Assembly: GCA_947449255.1 (NCBI GenBank)
Contig: CANFQX010000010.1
Coordinates: 57,329 to 121,328 of the forward strand
Direction: 5' to 3'
Length of the DNA stretch: 64,000 nucleotides
From: Pseudobdellovibrionaceae bacterium
GTDB lineage: Bacteria > Bdellovibrionota > Bdellovibrionia > Bdellovibrionales > Bdellovibrionaceae
Within the stretch, counting starts at the first letter, position 1; each line of letters starts with the position of its first letter. The notes under the pieces were generated by a model that worked only from the letters and a program-made list of their open reading frames with translations, was not told where the DNA came from and searched no databases. Below are positions 9,899-18,589 of the stretch, piece after piece. The position numbers and the translations under genes were made by a program.

Positions 9899-10723
9899 TT
9901 AAATCTGCTCCAAATTACTTCTTACGTACCCTAGAGCTTTAAGGATTTTCTCCTGCATCGCTTTCGCTTCAATAGCCTTTATTTTTTTTGTTTTTTCGTC
10001 CATATAAAGAGATCTATTCAACTCAACCTGAATAGCGTGCTGATTCCGATCAGGTCGACCATAAAGCTCTGTCACGCGACCACCTAAATAGGGCCAATTG
10101 TAAGCCACTTTAAAACCAGCCGTTGCATAAGCGGCAATCACCAAATCCTTAAAGCGAGGATTGCAACTTTTGCCGCCGCAATCACTCACTACTATATCAG
10201 CGCGAAGCTGTCCAGGATCTCGGTGCTCGCTCGTTCCAAGTGATGGCATACTGTGAGCATCGATATGAAAGGTTCTATTAAATCCCTGAGAATGAAGGTC
10301 ATGATACAATTCACGAATTTCAGCATGAAAGGGCTCGTAAATCAGTTCAACAAGCTCTTGATGGACTTTCTGACTCATCGGCACTGACATCAGTGGTTGC
10401 TTATAAGTCGTCTCGACCCAATGAAAACCTCGGTTGTACATTCCTGCAGAATTTAAGTTTCCTGTAACTGATGAGGCATCAACATCCTCGGGAAATCGAT
10501 TCATGTCGGCGGCGTAACGATGCCATTCTGTCTTCACAAATCTTAAGTTGAGTTGATCCAAAGCTGGTTCATAAAGAAAATCCACATACCTATCGACATC
10601 ACACATTAGAACTACTTCAGGCAAAGCATTCAGCCACGGCGTTTGAGCTGGGATTTTCTCACCCGAATGTGGGATAGAGACAATCAGCGGACTCGTCGAA
10701 TGTTGAGATATCTTTTCCACCAC
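9899..10723 (-). CDS. N-formylglutamate amidohydrolase family protein
   Basis: The 274-residue soluble protein matches the N-formylglutamate amidohydrolase family, which cleaves N-formylglutamate to glutamate and formate at the end of one histidine-degradation route. Family features visible are VSIPHSGEKIP near residue 14, FHIDAHSMPS with likely metal-binding His/Asp near residue 150, and VELNRSLYMDE near residue 230. The start appears to be GTG at 10723, with AAGGA upstream. No other hut gene is adjacent, so the physiological substrate is open; relatives act on other N-acyl or N-formyl compounds. Confidence 0.82.
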   Translation of the reverse strand: MVEKISQHSTSPLIVSIPHSGEKIPAQTPWLNALPEVVLMCDVDRYVDFLYEPALDQLNLRFVKTEWHRYAADMNRFPEDVDASSVTGNLNSAGMYNRGFHWVETTYKQPLMSVPMSQKVHQELVELIYEPFHAEIRELYHDLHSQGFNRTFHIDAHSMPSLGTSEHRDPGQLRADIVVSDCGGKSCNPRFKDLVIAAYATAGFKVAYNWPYLGGRVTELYGRPDRNQHAIQVELNRSLYMDEKTKKIKAIEAKAMQEKILKALGYVRSNLEQI

Positions 10724-10884
10724 AGTGTTATCCTTTTTTTTAGCTCAAAATCTGATTTAGCTGAATATACAATTTACATTCACAGAGTAAGTCGCCACAA
10801 ATCTTTTGAAAAGGGATTTCCTCGTTAAGGCCCTAAAATTTGAGGCTAAAATATGAGGACGCAAATCGAATAAATCGACTTTAC

Positions 10885-10913
10885 TTGACGATACAAAGGT
10901 AAATCGGGACAAT
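10885..10913 (+). promoter_or_regulatory. Candidate sigma70-type promoter upstream of the adenosyltransferase gene
   Basis: TTGACG at 10885-10890 and GACAAT at 10908-10913 are separated by 17 bases, the ideal spacing for -35 and -10 boxes. They lie 36 bases before the ATG at 10950. The -10 box is imperfect. Confidence 0.45.
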
Positions 10914-10949
10914 GAAATAAAGAAACAGTTTTGAGGAAAAAATCACATT

Positions 10950-11525
10950 ATGACAGCCCCCCAAAAAGCCAAAATATACACCAGAACGGGCGACAATGGC
11001 AGCACTCGCTTGGTCGATGGATCTTGTGTCGAAAAATTCAACCCTCGAGTCGAAGCCTATGGAACTGTGGATGAACTGAACAGTTACTTGGGACTGATTC
11101 GTTCAACGCTCACCACGGACCAAAGAATAGCAAATCTAGACCCCGTTCTAGAAAAAATTCAGAATGAACTTTTTAATATCGGAAGTTTACTCGCAACCGA
11201 AAAAGATGATTTTTTCCAAATGCTTCCGCCAATCACTGAAGCTCATGTGCAATTTCTTGAAAATCAAATTGATTTAACTTCAGCAGAGTTGCCAGAATTG
11301 CGTAATTTTATTCTGCCGTCAGGCCACCCCACGGCAAGCCACCTTCATGTTGCACGTACATTCTGCAGAAGGAGCGAGCGCAGAAGTGCTGAAATTGCAG
11401 TCAAGGACTCTCGCTACCAACTAACGATGCAATATTTAAATCGTTTGAGTGATTATTTATTTGTTGCTGCTCGATGGGTCAATCACACCACTGGAGTAAA
11501 GGATGTGCTTTGGAAAAAAACCTAA
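10950..11525 (+). CDS. Cob(I)alamin adenosyltransferase, PduO type
   Basis: The 191-residue protein has the PduO-type ATP:cob(I)alamin adenosyltransferase hallmarks. The N-terminal KIYTRTGDNGST loop binds ATP, AYGTVDELNS follows near residue 47, and RTFCRRSERR sits near residue 135 in the conserved basic helix. The enzyme makes adenosylcobalamin from reduced corrinoid and ATP in the cytoplasm. No B12 synthesis genes adjoin it, which suits a salvage role. The stop overlaps the next gene's ATG by one base (TAATG). Confidence 0.9.
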   Translation: MTAPQKAKIYTRTGDNGSTRLVDGSCVEKFNPRVEAYGTVDELNSYLGLIRSTLTTDQRIANLDPVLEKIQNELFNIGSLLATEKDDFFQMLPPITEAHVQFLENQIDLTSAELPELRNFILPSGHPTASHLHVARTFCRRSERRSAEIAVKDSRYQLTMQYLNRLSDYLFVAARWVNHTTGVKDVLWKKT

Positions 11526-12676
11526 TGAAGCTAGAAATTGCAAAGCCCGAGGACGCCGAAGCCCTCCATAAATTTTATAAACAGTTTTTAGTTCGGGGCT
11601 CGATTGAAGTTAAAATTGACCGCAACCAAGATTTTTTTGCGCCCTATGACATCCAATCTGACAAACACATCACCTACCTTTTAAAAAGCGACCTTGGTCG
11701 AGCCAACCAACCTGACAAAATTGAGGGGATGGCAAGTTTTGTGATTCAAGATGTACTGATTGACAATGAAGTGACCACTGTTGCCTTCGGCCGAGATTTA
11801 AGAATTTCATCTTCTCGACAAGCCGCGCTTGAGTGGACACGTCACTTTCTGCCAGTTATGGACGAGGTCCTAAAAACTTTTGGATGTAAATATTTTTTTG
11901 CAGTCCTCAGTGTGAATGGCCAAGCTAAGGCACAAAATGCTTTTTTTCGACCTCGCAACCTTAAACGCCCGCTTCCGAACAACTATCCTTACAGACGATT
12001 CAATATGGTCTCTGTTCATGGCCGATTGCCTTGGGCCAAAAACCCACTACCTAACTTAAAAATAAAACATGGGCACGCCAGCAATAAAGATGCTTTGATT
12101 GAATATGTTTGCAAAAAATCTCGCGGAAAAAATTTAGCGACAGTCTGGGATGCAGAAAGCTTTTATGAAAAAATAAAACACTGGAAGGGTTTAAAAATCG
12201 AGGACTTTCTGATCGCTTTTGATAAAAATGAAAATATTGTTGGGTGCATGGCCCCGTGGTCATCAGGTGGAATTCAAGATTTTATTCCCATGCATTATTC
12301 AATGCCCGCAAACAACTTTCGCCAGTTTTTAAAATTTGGCAAGATGTTTGGCTGGACAAGAACCTTAACAAAACCATTTTCCCGTCTGCAAATTGAGGCC
12401 AGTCTAAATTTTAAATATTTGTGTTTTCTCAATTCAGAAAATAGCGACGTTTTTGAAAGCCTACTTTGGAGGGCCTATGATGAGGCCGAAGAAAATGAAT
12501 TTTTGGTCTACAATCAAGTTCGCTCAGAGTATATTTATCGAAGCCCTTACAATTGGATTGCTGCAAAACAACCCTTTGGCGTGTACCTTTTGCAACCACC
12601 CAATATCGAGGCTCCCGCTTTTCTGCATCCTTCAAATGAAAAAAGCATTGAGATAGAGCCCTTTTTTAATATTTAG
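11525..12676 (+). CDS. GNAT-like acyltransferase domain protein, function unknown
   Basis: The frame is open further upstream, but the start chosen is the ATG at 11525, coupled to the preceding stop, giving 383 residues. The N-terminal MKLEIAKPEDAEALHKFY is a typical GNAT opening. A second similar block (residues about 170-330, including IAFDKNENIVGCMAPW) suggests a tandem acetyltransferase-like fold. No catalytic residues can be assigned and the substrate is unknown. Co-expression with the cobalamin adenosyltransferase is likely from the overlap, but a shared pathway is not shown. Confidence 0.6.
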   Translation: MKLEIAKPEDAEALHKFYKQFLVRGSIEVKIDRNQDFFAPYDIQSDKHITYLLKSDLGRANQPDKIEGMASFVIQDVLIDNEVTTVAFGRDLRISSSRQAALEWTRHFLPVMDEVLKTFGCKYFFAVLSVNGQAKAQNAFFRPRNLKRPLPNNYPYRRFNMVSVHGRLPWAKNPLPNLKIKHGHASNKDALIEYVCKKSRGKNLATVWDAESFYEKIKHWKGLKIEDFLIAFDKNENIVGCMAPWSSGGIQDFIPMHYSMPANNFRQFLKFGKMFGWTRTLTKPFSRLQIEASLNFKYLCFLNSENSDVFESLLWRAYDEAEENEFLVYNQVRSEYIYRSPYNWIAAKQPFGVYLLQPPNIEAPAFLHPSNEKSIEIEPFFNI

Positions 12677-12687
12677 ATAAATGACAA

Positions 12688-12725
12688 ACTGGCCCCTAAA
12701 GAAAACGGGTCCAGTATTGATTTTT
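12688..12725 (+). terminator. Weak hairpin terminator candidate between convergent genes
   Basis: ACTGGCCC (12688-12695) pairs with GGGTCCAGT (12707-12715) with one bulged base. It is followed by ATTGATTTTTA. It lies just after the stop of the GNAT-like gene. Confidence 0.45.
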
Positions 12726-12728
12726 ATG

Positions 12729-13190
12729 TTAATCAGGCCTTGGAAAAGTAAGCGGGATCACCGAGGTCTTGCCATTGACTTGAATGGTCAGAGTCGCTTT
12801 AAGTGGAACGCTACCGAGCGAAGAATAGATATCCGAACTCAAGCAAATTGCCTTTCGGAAGTTTCCATTTATCGCGAGAGTAGCCTTTTCAACTTGCTTT
12901 GAGTAAATTCCAACTTTGGTCAATTTCAACAAGGTTTCGCTTTCATTTGAGAAGACCGTTTCGTTAAACTCAAATTCAAGCGAGGTGTAGTTATTGCCAA
13001 ACAATTCCACCATGACCCTATCTTCTTGGCACTCTACACCTCTGCTGCTATTCACTAAGTGACGAACAACTCCGATTGTTGCTAATACGCCGCCATTTGA
13101 TGTTCGTTCACTAGAAACAAATGATGCGCTTCCAGCATTGGCATTAAAACTCATTGCGATGAAACTAAAAAAAATTGCAATCTTAATCAT
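12729..13190 (-). CDS. Secreted hypothetical protein
   Basis: The 153-residue protein has a clear signal peptide (MIKIAIFFSF..., cleavage after NANA near residue 19) and is then mostly beta-rich, suggesting a periplasmic or secreted protein. No family was recognised. It faces the GNAT-like gene with a 52-base gap. One possible disulfide pair exists in the mature part (Cys near residues 55 and 116). Confidence 0.6.
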   Translation of the reverse strand: MIKIAIFFSFIAMSFNANAGSASFVSSERTSNGGVLATIGVVRHLVNSSRGVECQEDRVMVELFGNNYTSLEFEFNETVFSNESETLLKLTKVGIYSKQVEKATLAINGNFRKAICLSSDIYSSLGSVPLKATLTIQVNGKTSVIPLTFPRPD

Positions 13191-13549
13191 AGATACCGTT
13201 GCAATTTTGGTGGGATGAATTTCCCAAATTATCCAATGCCACGCCTCGAGTGTTTCATAATGCGAATCTCGTGCCAGCGCCTAAAGACTGTTTATTTTAA
13301 GTTGAAGACAAAGTGGGTGCCTAAGCTCTTTGCAAGTGCCGCGAGTGATCGTCGAACTTTTTGACACGCAGTTTTTGGGTTTGATTTTTTCTGCTATCAG
13401 TTTTTGTAGTTTTACATTAATTTATAAAATTTAAAATGGGTTTCAGTTCATTCAAAGTGGGTTAGTCATGCCAAGCCAACAGCAACTCGATAGCAACTCG
13501 ATAGCTTTTCGATAGCAATTTGACAGAAATAAGCAAGTTCTCCGTTTAT
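13191..13549. other. Gene-free stretch with an 11-bp tandem repeat
   Basis: No supported gene lies in these 359 bases. They hold the upstream region of the minus-strand secreted protein and, at 13481-13524, four head-to-tail 11-bp units. Confidence 0.6.
13481..13524. repeat. Four 11-bp tandem units
   Basis: The units are AGCAACTCGAT, AGCAACTCGAT, AGCTTTTCGAT and AGCAATTTGAC. The first two are identical and the later ones have diverged. A period of 11 bases is close to one helical turn. Confidence 0.85.
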
Positions 13550-13795
13550 TTAATGGAGATTCAGCTTAACTGCGCCTTTTTTCAGATCCCTAACATGTGA
13601 GCTAATTTTGAGTTTTTGAAATGGAATGATCGGTGCGAATTCCCATAATACTTTCTGACTCTGCGTGATTTTTAGAAAATGAGACTCAAGATCTGCGAGA
13701 TGATTGAGTATGAAAATGATTAGATAAAAAAGAAAAATTGTAATTGCCGACGCGGCAATTACCAGCGAATTAAAATCGCAGACGAACCACACCAA
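13550..13795 (-). CDS. Small membrane protein, hypothetical
   Basis: This 81-residue open frame has one strong hydrophobic helix (about residues 10-32) followed by a charged tail. No clear ribosome binding site or family is visible, and the region around it is sparse in coding sequence. It may be a real small membrane protein or a chance frame. Confidence 0.3.
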   Translation of the reverse strand: MVWFVCDFNSLVIAASAITIFLFYLIIFILNHLADLESHFLKITQSQKVLWEFAPIIPFQKLKISSHVRDLKKGAVKLNLH

Positions 13796-13913
13796 ACAAA
13801 TACAACTTAGCTCACCGTTCAGCCTCTTTTTATGCCTTACAAATCTTCAGTTCAAACAAAGCTGACCTGCATAGCACTATACACATAGTGAATGACTTTA
13901 AAATGGCTACGCT

Positions 13914-14474
13914 ATGATCATTTCCAACTCTGTGACGGCGCTATCACGACCATTAACTCAACAGGAAAACTTCAATACTGTTCTTTCAAAAATGCAAGAC
14001 TCCATGTGGACGGGAAAGTTTTGGGTGAAGGGTTTTGGTCCTCTGACAAATTGCACTGGACCAATCCAAGTCGAGTTTTTCCCCCTAACAGTTGAAGAGT
14101 TCTCAAATGGTATTCCAACCGTATCCTATAGGCACCATGCCGATTTCTCTAAAAATAGAAATCCTATTTGTAAATATGTTGCGTCTTTAAGTCCCGTGAA
14201 CGTGGGTCAATGTGATGACATTTTCCCAATGAAGTATGATAAGTATGAAAACAAAAATGTTCCATTCAGAACGATCATTCCCCAGGAAGATGGCTCATCA
14301 GCCGTCGTTAGCTCTCCGGCTTGCAACAAAAAAAATCACGTGGTGAATCGTCAGGAGTTGAAGCTAGCGAAAGCAATTCTTTCAGATGACGAAAAAAAAT
14401 TGGAAATTGAGATTCAAATCGTGGTTCTGGAACAAGTCGTTCATTTAACATACTTATTAGATAAACAACCTTAA
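13914..14474 (+). CDS. Hypothetical protein
   Basis: The 186-residue frame has no signal peptide, membrane helix or recognised domain. It has four cysteines in the central part (CTG, ICK, QCD, ACN). No good Shine-Dalgarno sequence precedes the ATG, and an in-frame stop lies 12 bases upstream. An overlapping 67-residue frame at 13892-14095 is weaker. The gene may be an orphan or a decayed one; codon use looks acceptable over its C-terminal half. Confidence 0.45.
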   Translation: MIISNSVTALSRPLTQQENFNTVLSKMQDSMWTGKFWVKGFGPLTNCTGPIQVEFFPLTVEEFSNGIPTVSYRHHADFSKNRNPICKYVASLSPVNVGQCDDIFPMKYDKYENKNVPFRTIIPQEDGSSAVVSSPACNKKNHVVNRQELKLAKAILSDDEKKLEIEIQIVVLEQVVHLTYLLDKQP

Positions 14475-14553
14475 CTTCTCGGTCTAGAAAAAATGGAATT
14501 TCCATCTACCAATATCTTGATGGCAGATGGGAAAATAAAATCTTGGCTTAAGT

Positions 14554-15126
14554 TTAAATCAACGGAGTCTGTTCATCCATAACAGCTTCTTTGACCTCAG
14601 GCCAAAACCACTTGAGCTGGGGATCAGTATCAATGACATCTTTGATTTGAATTTCAACTTGTGACCTGACAGAGACCACTTTGCGCAGCCACATTTCAAT
14701 TTCGTCATACCCAGGACCAATAATCGTGATTTCGATTTGACTCAAAAAATGGAGGAGCTGCAGATCTCGGATCGCAACGTTTTTTTGATTTGCCTTTTTT
14801 AGGAAAAGCAAATTTAAAAAATCTCTCTTGACTCCGTCAAATGAGCGATGATTGATTCTCCTTAGAATCAGATCTGCACGATAGTTGCGATTAACCCATC
14901 GTTGATGTAAGCCCCGTTGCACGAGGTTGATCAGTAATGTGCGAAGAACAATAGGTGCCTGCTGAAATTCATCATCAGACAAACCCATCACGTTCATCAA
15001 ATCGACATATTTTGCCTGTTCTTGGCCACGTCGAATTGAAGTTAGCACTTCGGGAATACGCACCAATGAAGCGCGCATTCCACACAAATCAATTCCTGCC
15101 CCATCCGTGAAGTAGAGAATTCTCAT
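14554..15126 (-). CDS. Hypothetical protein of unknown function
   Basis: The start chosen is the internal ATG at 15126 (MRILYFTDGAG, 190 residues); the frame extends 16 codons further but with poor sequence. The protein is soluble, helical and rich in Arg/Leu, with no domain recognised. It lies divergent from gspC with about 150 bases between, so the two may share a control region. Confidence 0.55.
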   Translation of the reverse strand: MRILYFTDGAGIDLCGMRASLVRIPEVLTSIRRGQEQAKYVDLMNVMGLSDDEFQQAPIVLRTLLINLVQRGLHQRWVNRNYRADLILRRINHRSFDGVKRDFLNLLFLKKANQKNVAIRDLQLLHFLSQIEITIIGPGYDEIEMWLRKVVSVRSQVEIQIKDVIDTDPQLKWFWPEVKEAVMDEQTPLI

Positions 15127-15274
15127 AGCCTTATTATGACTTAAGTTCAGACAATTTGTGCTTCTTTTTTTCAACTCAAGACCATTGTCTAGTATTTGTT
15201 TTTTGATGCCGTGACTCCAACTCTTTGATATTGTGAACGAAGGCCCAAGGACTGGGTGAAAGGATCGTCACGCC

Positions 15275-16195
15275 GTGAGTTCAAAGAATCTCAAGCACCA
15301 AAAAAATCCGCGCCCTCCTTTAGAAAAATGGTATGCCTATGTTTTTTTTATTTTCGTTGGCTACTGCATCGCTGATTTGGGAATATTAGCTTACAGAGAT
15401 CGCATGCTTCCACAAGCGCCGCCCCCAGCTCGCCCAAAGCCACCTCCAGCTGATTTTACATCCAGCAGCGGCGCTTATAATCCGATAGCTTCTCGAAATA
15501 TTTTCGCTTCAAGTGGCCTCATTCCTGACGCTCTCGTTGACAAAAATAAAACCTATCAAGAGATTGAGGCCGCTCCGGTTCCTTCTCAACTGCCACTCAC
15601 ATTGATGGGCACCCTGGTTCACTCAAATCCAGCAAAATCGATAGCAGCCATAGACATCAAGGGGAAAAATCAAGTTAACTCTTACTCCACAGGACGAGAA
15701 ATCGAAGGGATTGCCTCGATTGTAACTGTTGAACGACAAAAAGTTATTATTAGAAATCTTAATCTCAATCGACTTGAATTTATTGAAATGAAAAAAGAAG
15801 GATCCAAAGTGGCTTTTGGAAGTGCTACGAAAAGCAGTGATTCTGCCAAGGAAGTTCGCAAAACAGGCGACAACACCTTTAGCATCAATCGTTCAGATCT
15901 TTTGAAATACACCAATGATTTATCGAGCATTCTCATGCAGGCACGCGCTGTTCCCAATCGAGAACCCGGAACTGGGGCCATCAATGGATTTCGTGTTCTT
16001 GATATGCAGCCTGGAAGCATCTATGAACAATTGGGTATTCAACGCATGGATGTGATCAAATCTGTGGATGGAACTCCTGTCGACAGTCCAGCGAAGGCTA
16101 TGGAACTTTACAACAGCCTAAAAAATTCCCCAAAGCTCAGCCTTCAAGTTGAGCGCAATGGTAAAACTGAAACGATGACTTATAATATTCACTAG
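15275..16195 (+). CDS. gspC: Type II secretion system protein GspC
   Basis: The 306-residue protein has one N-terminal transmembrane helix (about residues 20-41), a Pro-rich linker (near 45-60), an HR-like domain (about 65-165) and a C-terminal PDZ domain (about 225-306, with DVIKSVDGTPVDS). GspC joins the inner-membrane platform to the secretin GspD in the periplasm. The start is GTG at 15275, with AGGA about 10 bases upstream. It is the first gene of the gspC-K operon. Confidence 0.88.
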   Translation: MSSKNLKHQKNPRPPLEKWYAYVFFIFVGYCIADLGILAYRDRMLPQAPPPARPKPPPADFTSSSGAYNPIASRNIFASSGLIPDALVDKNKTYQEIEAAPVPSQLPLTLMGTLVHSNPAKSIAAIDIKGKNQVNSYSTGREIEGIASIVTVERQKVIIRNLNLNRLEFIEMKKEGSKVAFGSATKSSDSAKEVRKTGDNTFSINRSDLLKYTNDLSSILMQARAVPNREPGTGAINGFRVLDMQPGSIYEQLGIQRMDVIKSVDGTPVDSPAKAMELYNSLKNSPKLSLQVERNGKTETMTYNIH

Positions 16196-16231
16196 TATGG
16201 AACGTTTAACTCCTCAGAAGGAGAGAGATAC

Positions 16232-18583
16232 ATGAAAAAACCGGTCAGCATAGGACTTGCTACATTGATGACGGCTCAGATTATGAGCCCGGTTGCTCTG
16301 GCACAATTCGACGAGTTTCCACCTCCACCTCCACCACCAATGGATTCATCTTTTGGAAATAGTGGCGAAGACACTGGTGCCTTTCCATCTCCTCCAACAG
16401 CTGATTTACCAACCTCACAGCCAAACCTAGGAGGCGGAGGCCTTCGTGGCGGTGGCAGACCTTCTGCACAAAAACCTACAAGCATGGGCGCTGGCACTTC
16501 CAGCGCTTTATCAAAAAAACAAAAAGATAAACTGGCAAAAGCTTCGGTGGAAGACATCACCACTGAAAATTATCCAGAAACTATTGAGTCCTTTGACTTT
16601 TCTAATGTTGAAATCACCGACATCATCAAAGCGATCAGTGAATTGACCGGGAAAAACTTTATCATTGATCCTGGAGTCCGTGGCAAAATCACGATCGTAG
16701 CTCCTTCAAAAATTTCAGTCGCCGAGGCCTATAAAGCTTTTCTTTCGGCCTTAGCCATCAATGGATTTACAGTGGTGCCTTCTGGGGCCTTTCTTAAGGT
16801 CAAGTCAGCAAGAAATGCACAGCGTGACAATATCGATACTTTTTCAGGAGCTTACTACCCCAACAGTGACCTCATGATCACTCGGATCATCCATTTGAAA
16901 CACATCTCTGCAGCACAGGTGAATCGAGATTTGCGAATTCTGCCTTCCAAAGATGGGGAAATGAATATCTATGAACCGACAAATTCGATCATCATTTCTG
17001 ACTATGGTGCAAATATCGATCGCGTGATGAAAATCATCAGTCAATTGGATATTCCGGGTTTTGAAGAACAACTCGAAGTCATTCCGATTAAATTTGCAAA
17101 AGCGAAAGATCTTTCCGATCTGGTTGATAAGATCGTCAACAAGGGCAGTAAAAGTCAAACTTCAGCACCAGGCGCTTTCACTGCTGGAGTTCCACGATTT
17201 TCTCGTTCTAGCGGAAGTGGGGCCAGCTCTCAACAGGGTGCTAGCTTTTTTATGGCCATTCCTGATGACAGAACAAATTCCATCATCGTGGTGGGTAATA
17301 AGTCAGGAATTTTGCGCATTAAAAAATTAATCGCCCAATTGGATTTCAAAATTCGCGCTGAAGATTCTGGCGGCGTTTATGTTTATTATGTTAAAAATGG
17401 TGATGCCGATAAAATTGCTCAGACCTTAAATGGTGTTACCAAGGAAGCGGCCCCAAAACCTGCCACTGGTGGCGGTGGCTTTTTAGCACCTATGGGTATT
17501 TCTGGAGTCCAAGCGCAAACTGAAATTTTTGGTGGTGATGTGAAGATCACTGCAGATAAAACAACGAACAGCCTTGTTATTGTTGCAAGCAAGCAAGATT
17601 ACGAAGTTGTCCTAAATATCTTAAACAAGATTGACACCGCTCGCGACCAAGTCTTTGTTGAAGCCATTATCATGGAAATGAGCGCCAATGATGGCAACCA
17701 GTGGGGAGTCGGTTACTATCAATACGGCAACAGTGGTTATGGCAAAGTGGGCTTTAATGGTTTTACAGGAAGCCCCACCCTAGCTGATTTATTAAGTCCT
17801 TCAGGCGGAAATGGAGCCATCATTGGTTTTGGGTCTGGAAAAACCATACAAGTCACAGATCCCGTCACCAAAAGCCAAATATCAATTCCAAATTTAATTG
17901 GTTTTATTAATTTCTTAAAGACCACAAAAAAAGCCAATATCTTATCGACCCCTCAAATTATGGCTCTCGATAATCAAGAGGCAGAAATAGAAGTGGGCGA
18001 TAAAGTTGTAACCGGAAGTTCCTCAGCACAATCGGCAAATGGCGCTTCAGTAACGACTCCAACCTTTGATGATGCGACCATCAAACTCAACATTAAGCCC
18101 TTCATCAGCCCAGCTTCAAATTCGATTCGCATGGAAATAAAGCAATCGGTGTCACAGCTTTCGACAGCGTCAACACCTAAAGCTTTTCAAGATTCAACCC
18201 AACCCATTGCAAAACGCTCGATCAAAACTATGATCAATGTTCACAATGGCGACACAGCAATTTTGGGAGGCCTGATCAAAGAAGATGATACTGAATCTGT
18301 CATCAAGGTTCCACTTCTGGGTGATATTCCAATTATAGGATGGTTGTTTAAATCCTCGACTCGTGTTAAAAACAAAACGAATATGGTGGTGTTTTTAACT
18401 CCAAAAATCATTAGAAATTCAGCAGACTCAAATCAGATTATTGCAAAAAAATTAGATCAGCGTCTTGAATACATTAAATCTGAAGGTGGAAAAGATCCCT
18501 TCGGTACAAAGCTGGATGAGATCACTCGTAAAGTTCAAAGCAACCCTGAACCCGTTGACCAACCTGCGGCAGTAAAGGAATAG
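16232..18583 (+). CDS. gspD: Type II secretion system secretin GspD
   Basis: The 783-residue outer-membrane secretin forms the exit channel. A signal peptide (1-24) is followed by an unusual Pro/Gly-rich linker (25-100) before the N0 domain (from about residue 118, ESFDFSNVEITDII), the N1-N3 repeats and the C-terminal secretin domain, which includes the LSTPQIMALDNQEAEI and VPLLGDIPIIGWLF blocks. The linker is not part of the usual domain set. The ATG at 16232 follows AAGGAGAG. No pilotin gene is adjacent. Confidence 0.95.
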   Translation: MKKPVSIGLATLMTAQIMSPVALAQFDEFPPPPPPPMDSSFGNSGEDTGAFPSPPTADLPTSQPNLGGGGLRGGGRPSAQKPTSMGAGTSSALSKKQKDKLAKASVEDITTENYPETIESFDFSNVEITDIIKAISELTGKNFIIDPGVRGKITIVAPSKISVAEAYKAFLSALAINGFTVVPSGAFLKVKSARNAQRDNIDTFSGAYYPNSDLMITRIIHLKHISAAQVNRDLRILPSKDGEMNIYEPTNSIIISDYGANIDRVMKIISQLDIPGFEEQLEVIPIKFAKAKDLSDLVDKIVNKGSKSQTSAPGAFTAGVPRFSRSSGSGASSQQGASFFMAIPDDRTNSIIVVGNKSGILRIKKLIAQLDFKIRAEDSGGVYVYYVKNGDADKIAQTLNGVTKEAAPKPATGGGGFLAPMGISGVQAQTEIFGGDVKITADKTTNSLVIVASKQDYEVVLNILNKIDTARDQVFVEAIIMEMSANDGNQWGVGYYQYGNSGYGKVGFNGFTGSPTLADLLSPSGGNGAIIGFGSGKTIQVTDPVTKSQISIPNLIGFINFLKTTKKANILSTPQIMALDNQEAEIEVGDKVVTGSSSAQSANGASVTTPTFDDATIKLNIKPFISPASNSIRMEIKQSVSQLSTASTPKAFQDSTQPIAKRSIKTMINVHNGDTAILGGLIKEDDTESVIKVPLLGDIPIIGWLFKSSTRVKNKTNMVVFLTPKIIRNSADSNQIIAKKLDQRLEYIKSEGGKDPFGTKLDEITRKVQSNPEPVDQPAAVKE

Positions 18584-18589
18584 TAAAAT

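Noticed and set aside
13892..14095. A 67-residue plus-strand frame overlapping the gene at 13914
   Set aside because: It is shorter, ends early and lacks a ribosome binding site.
16276..16563. Pro/Gly-rich minus-strand frames opposite gspD
   Set aside because: They are complements of the repetitive gspD linker.
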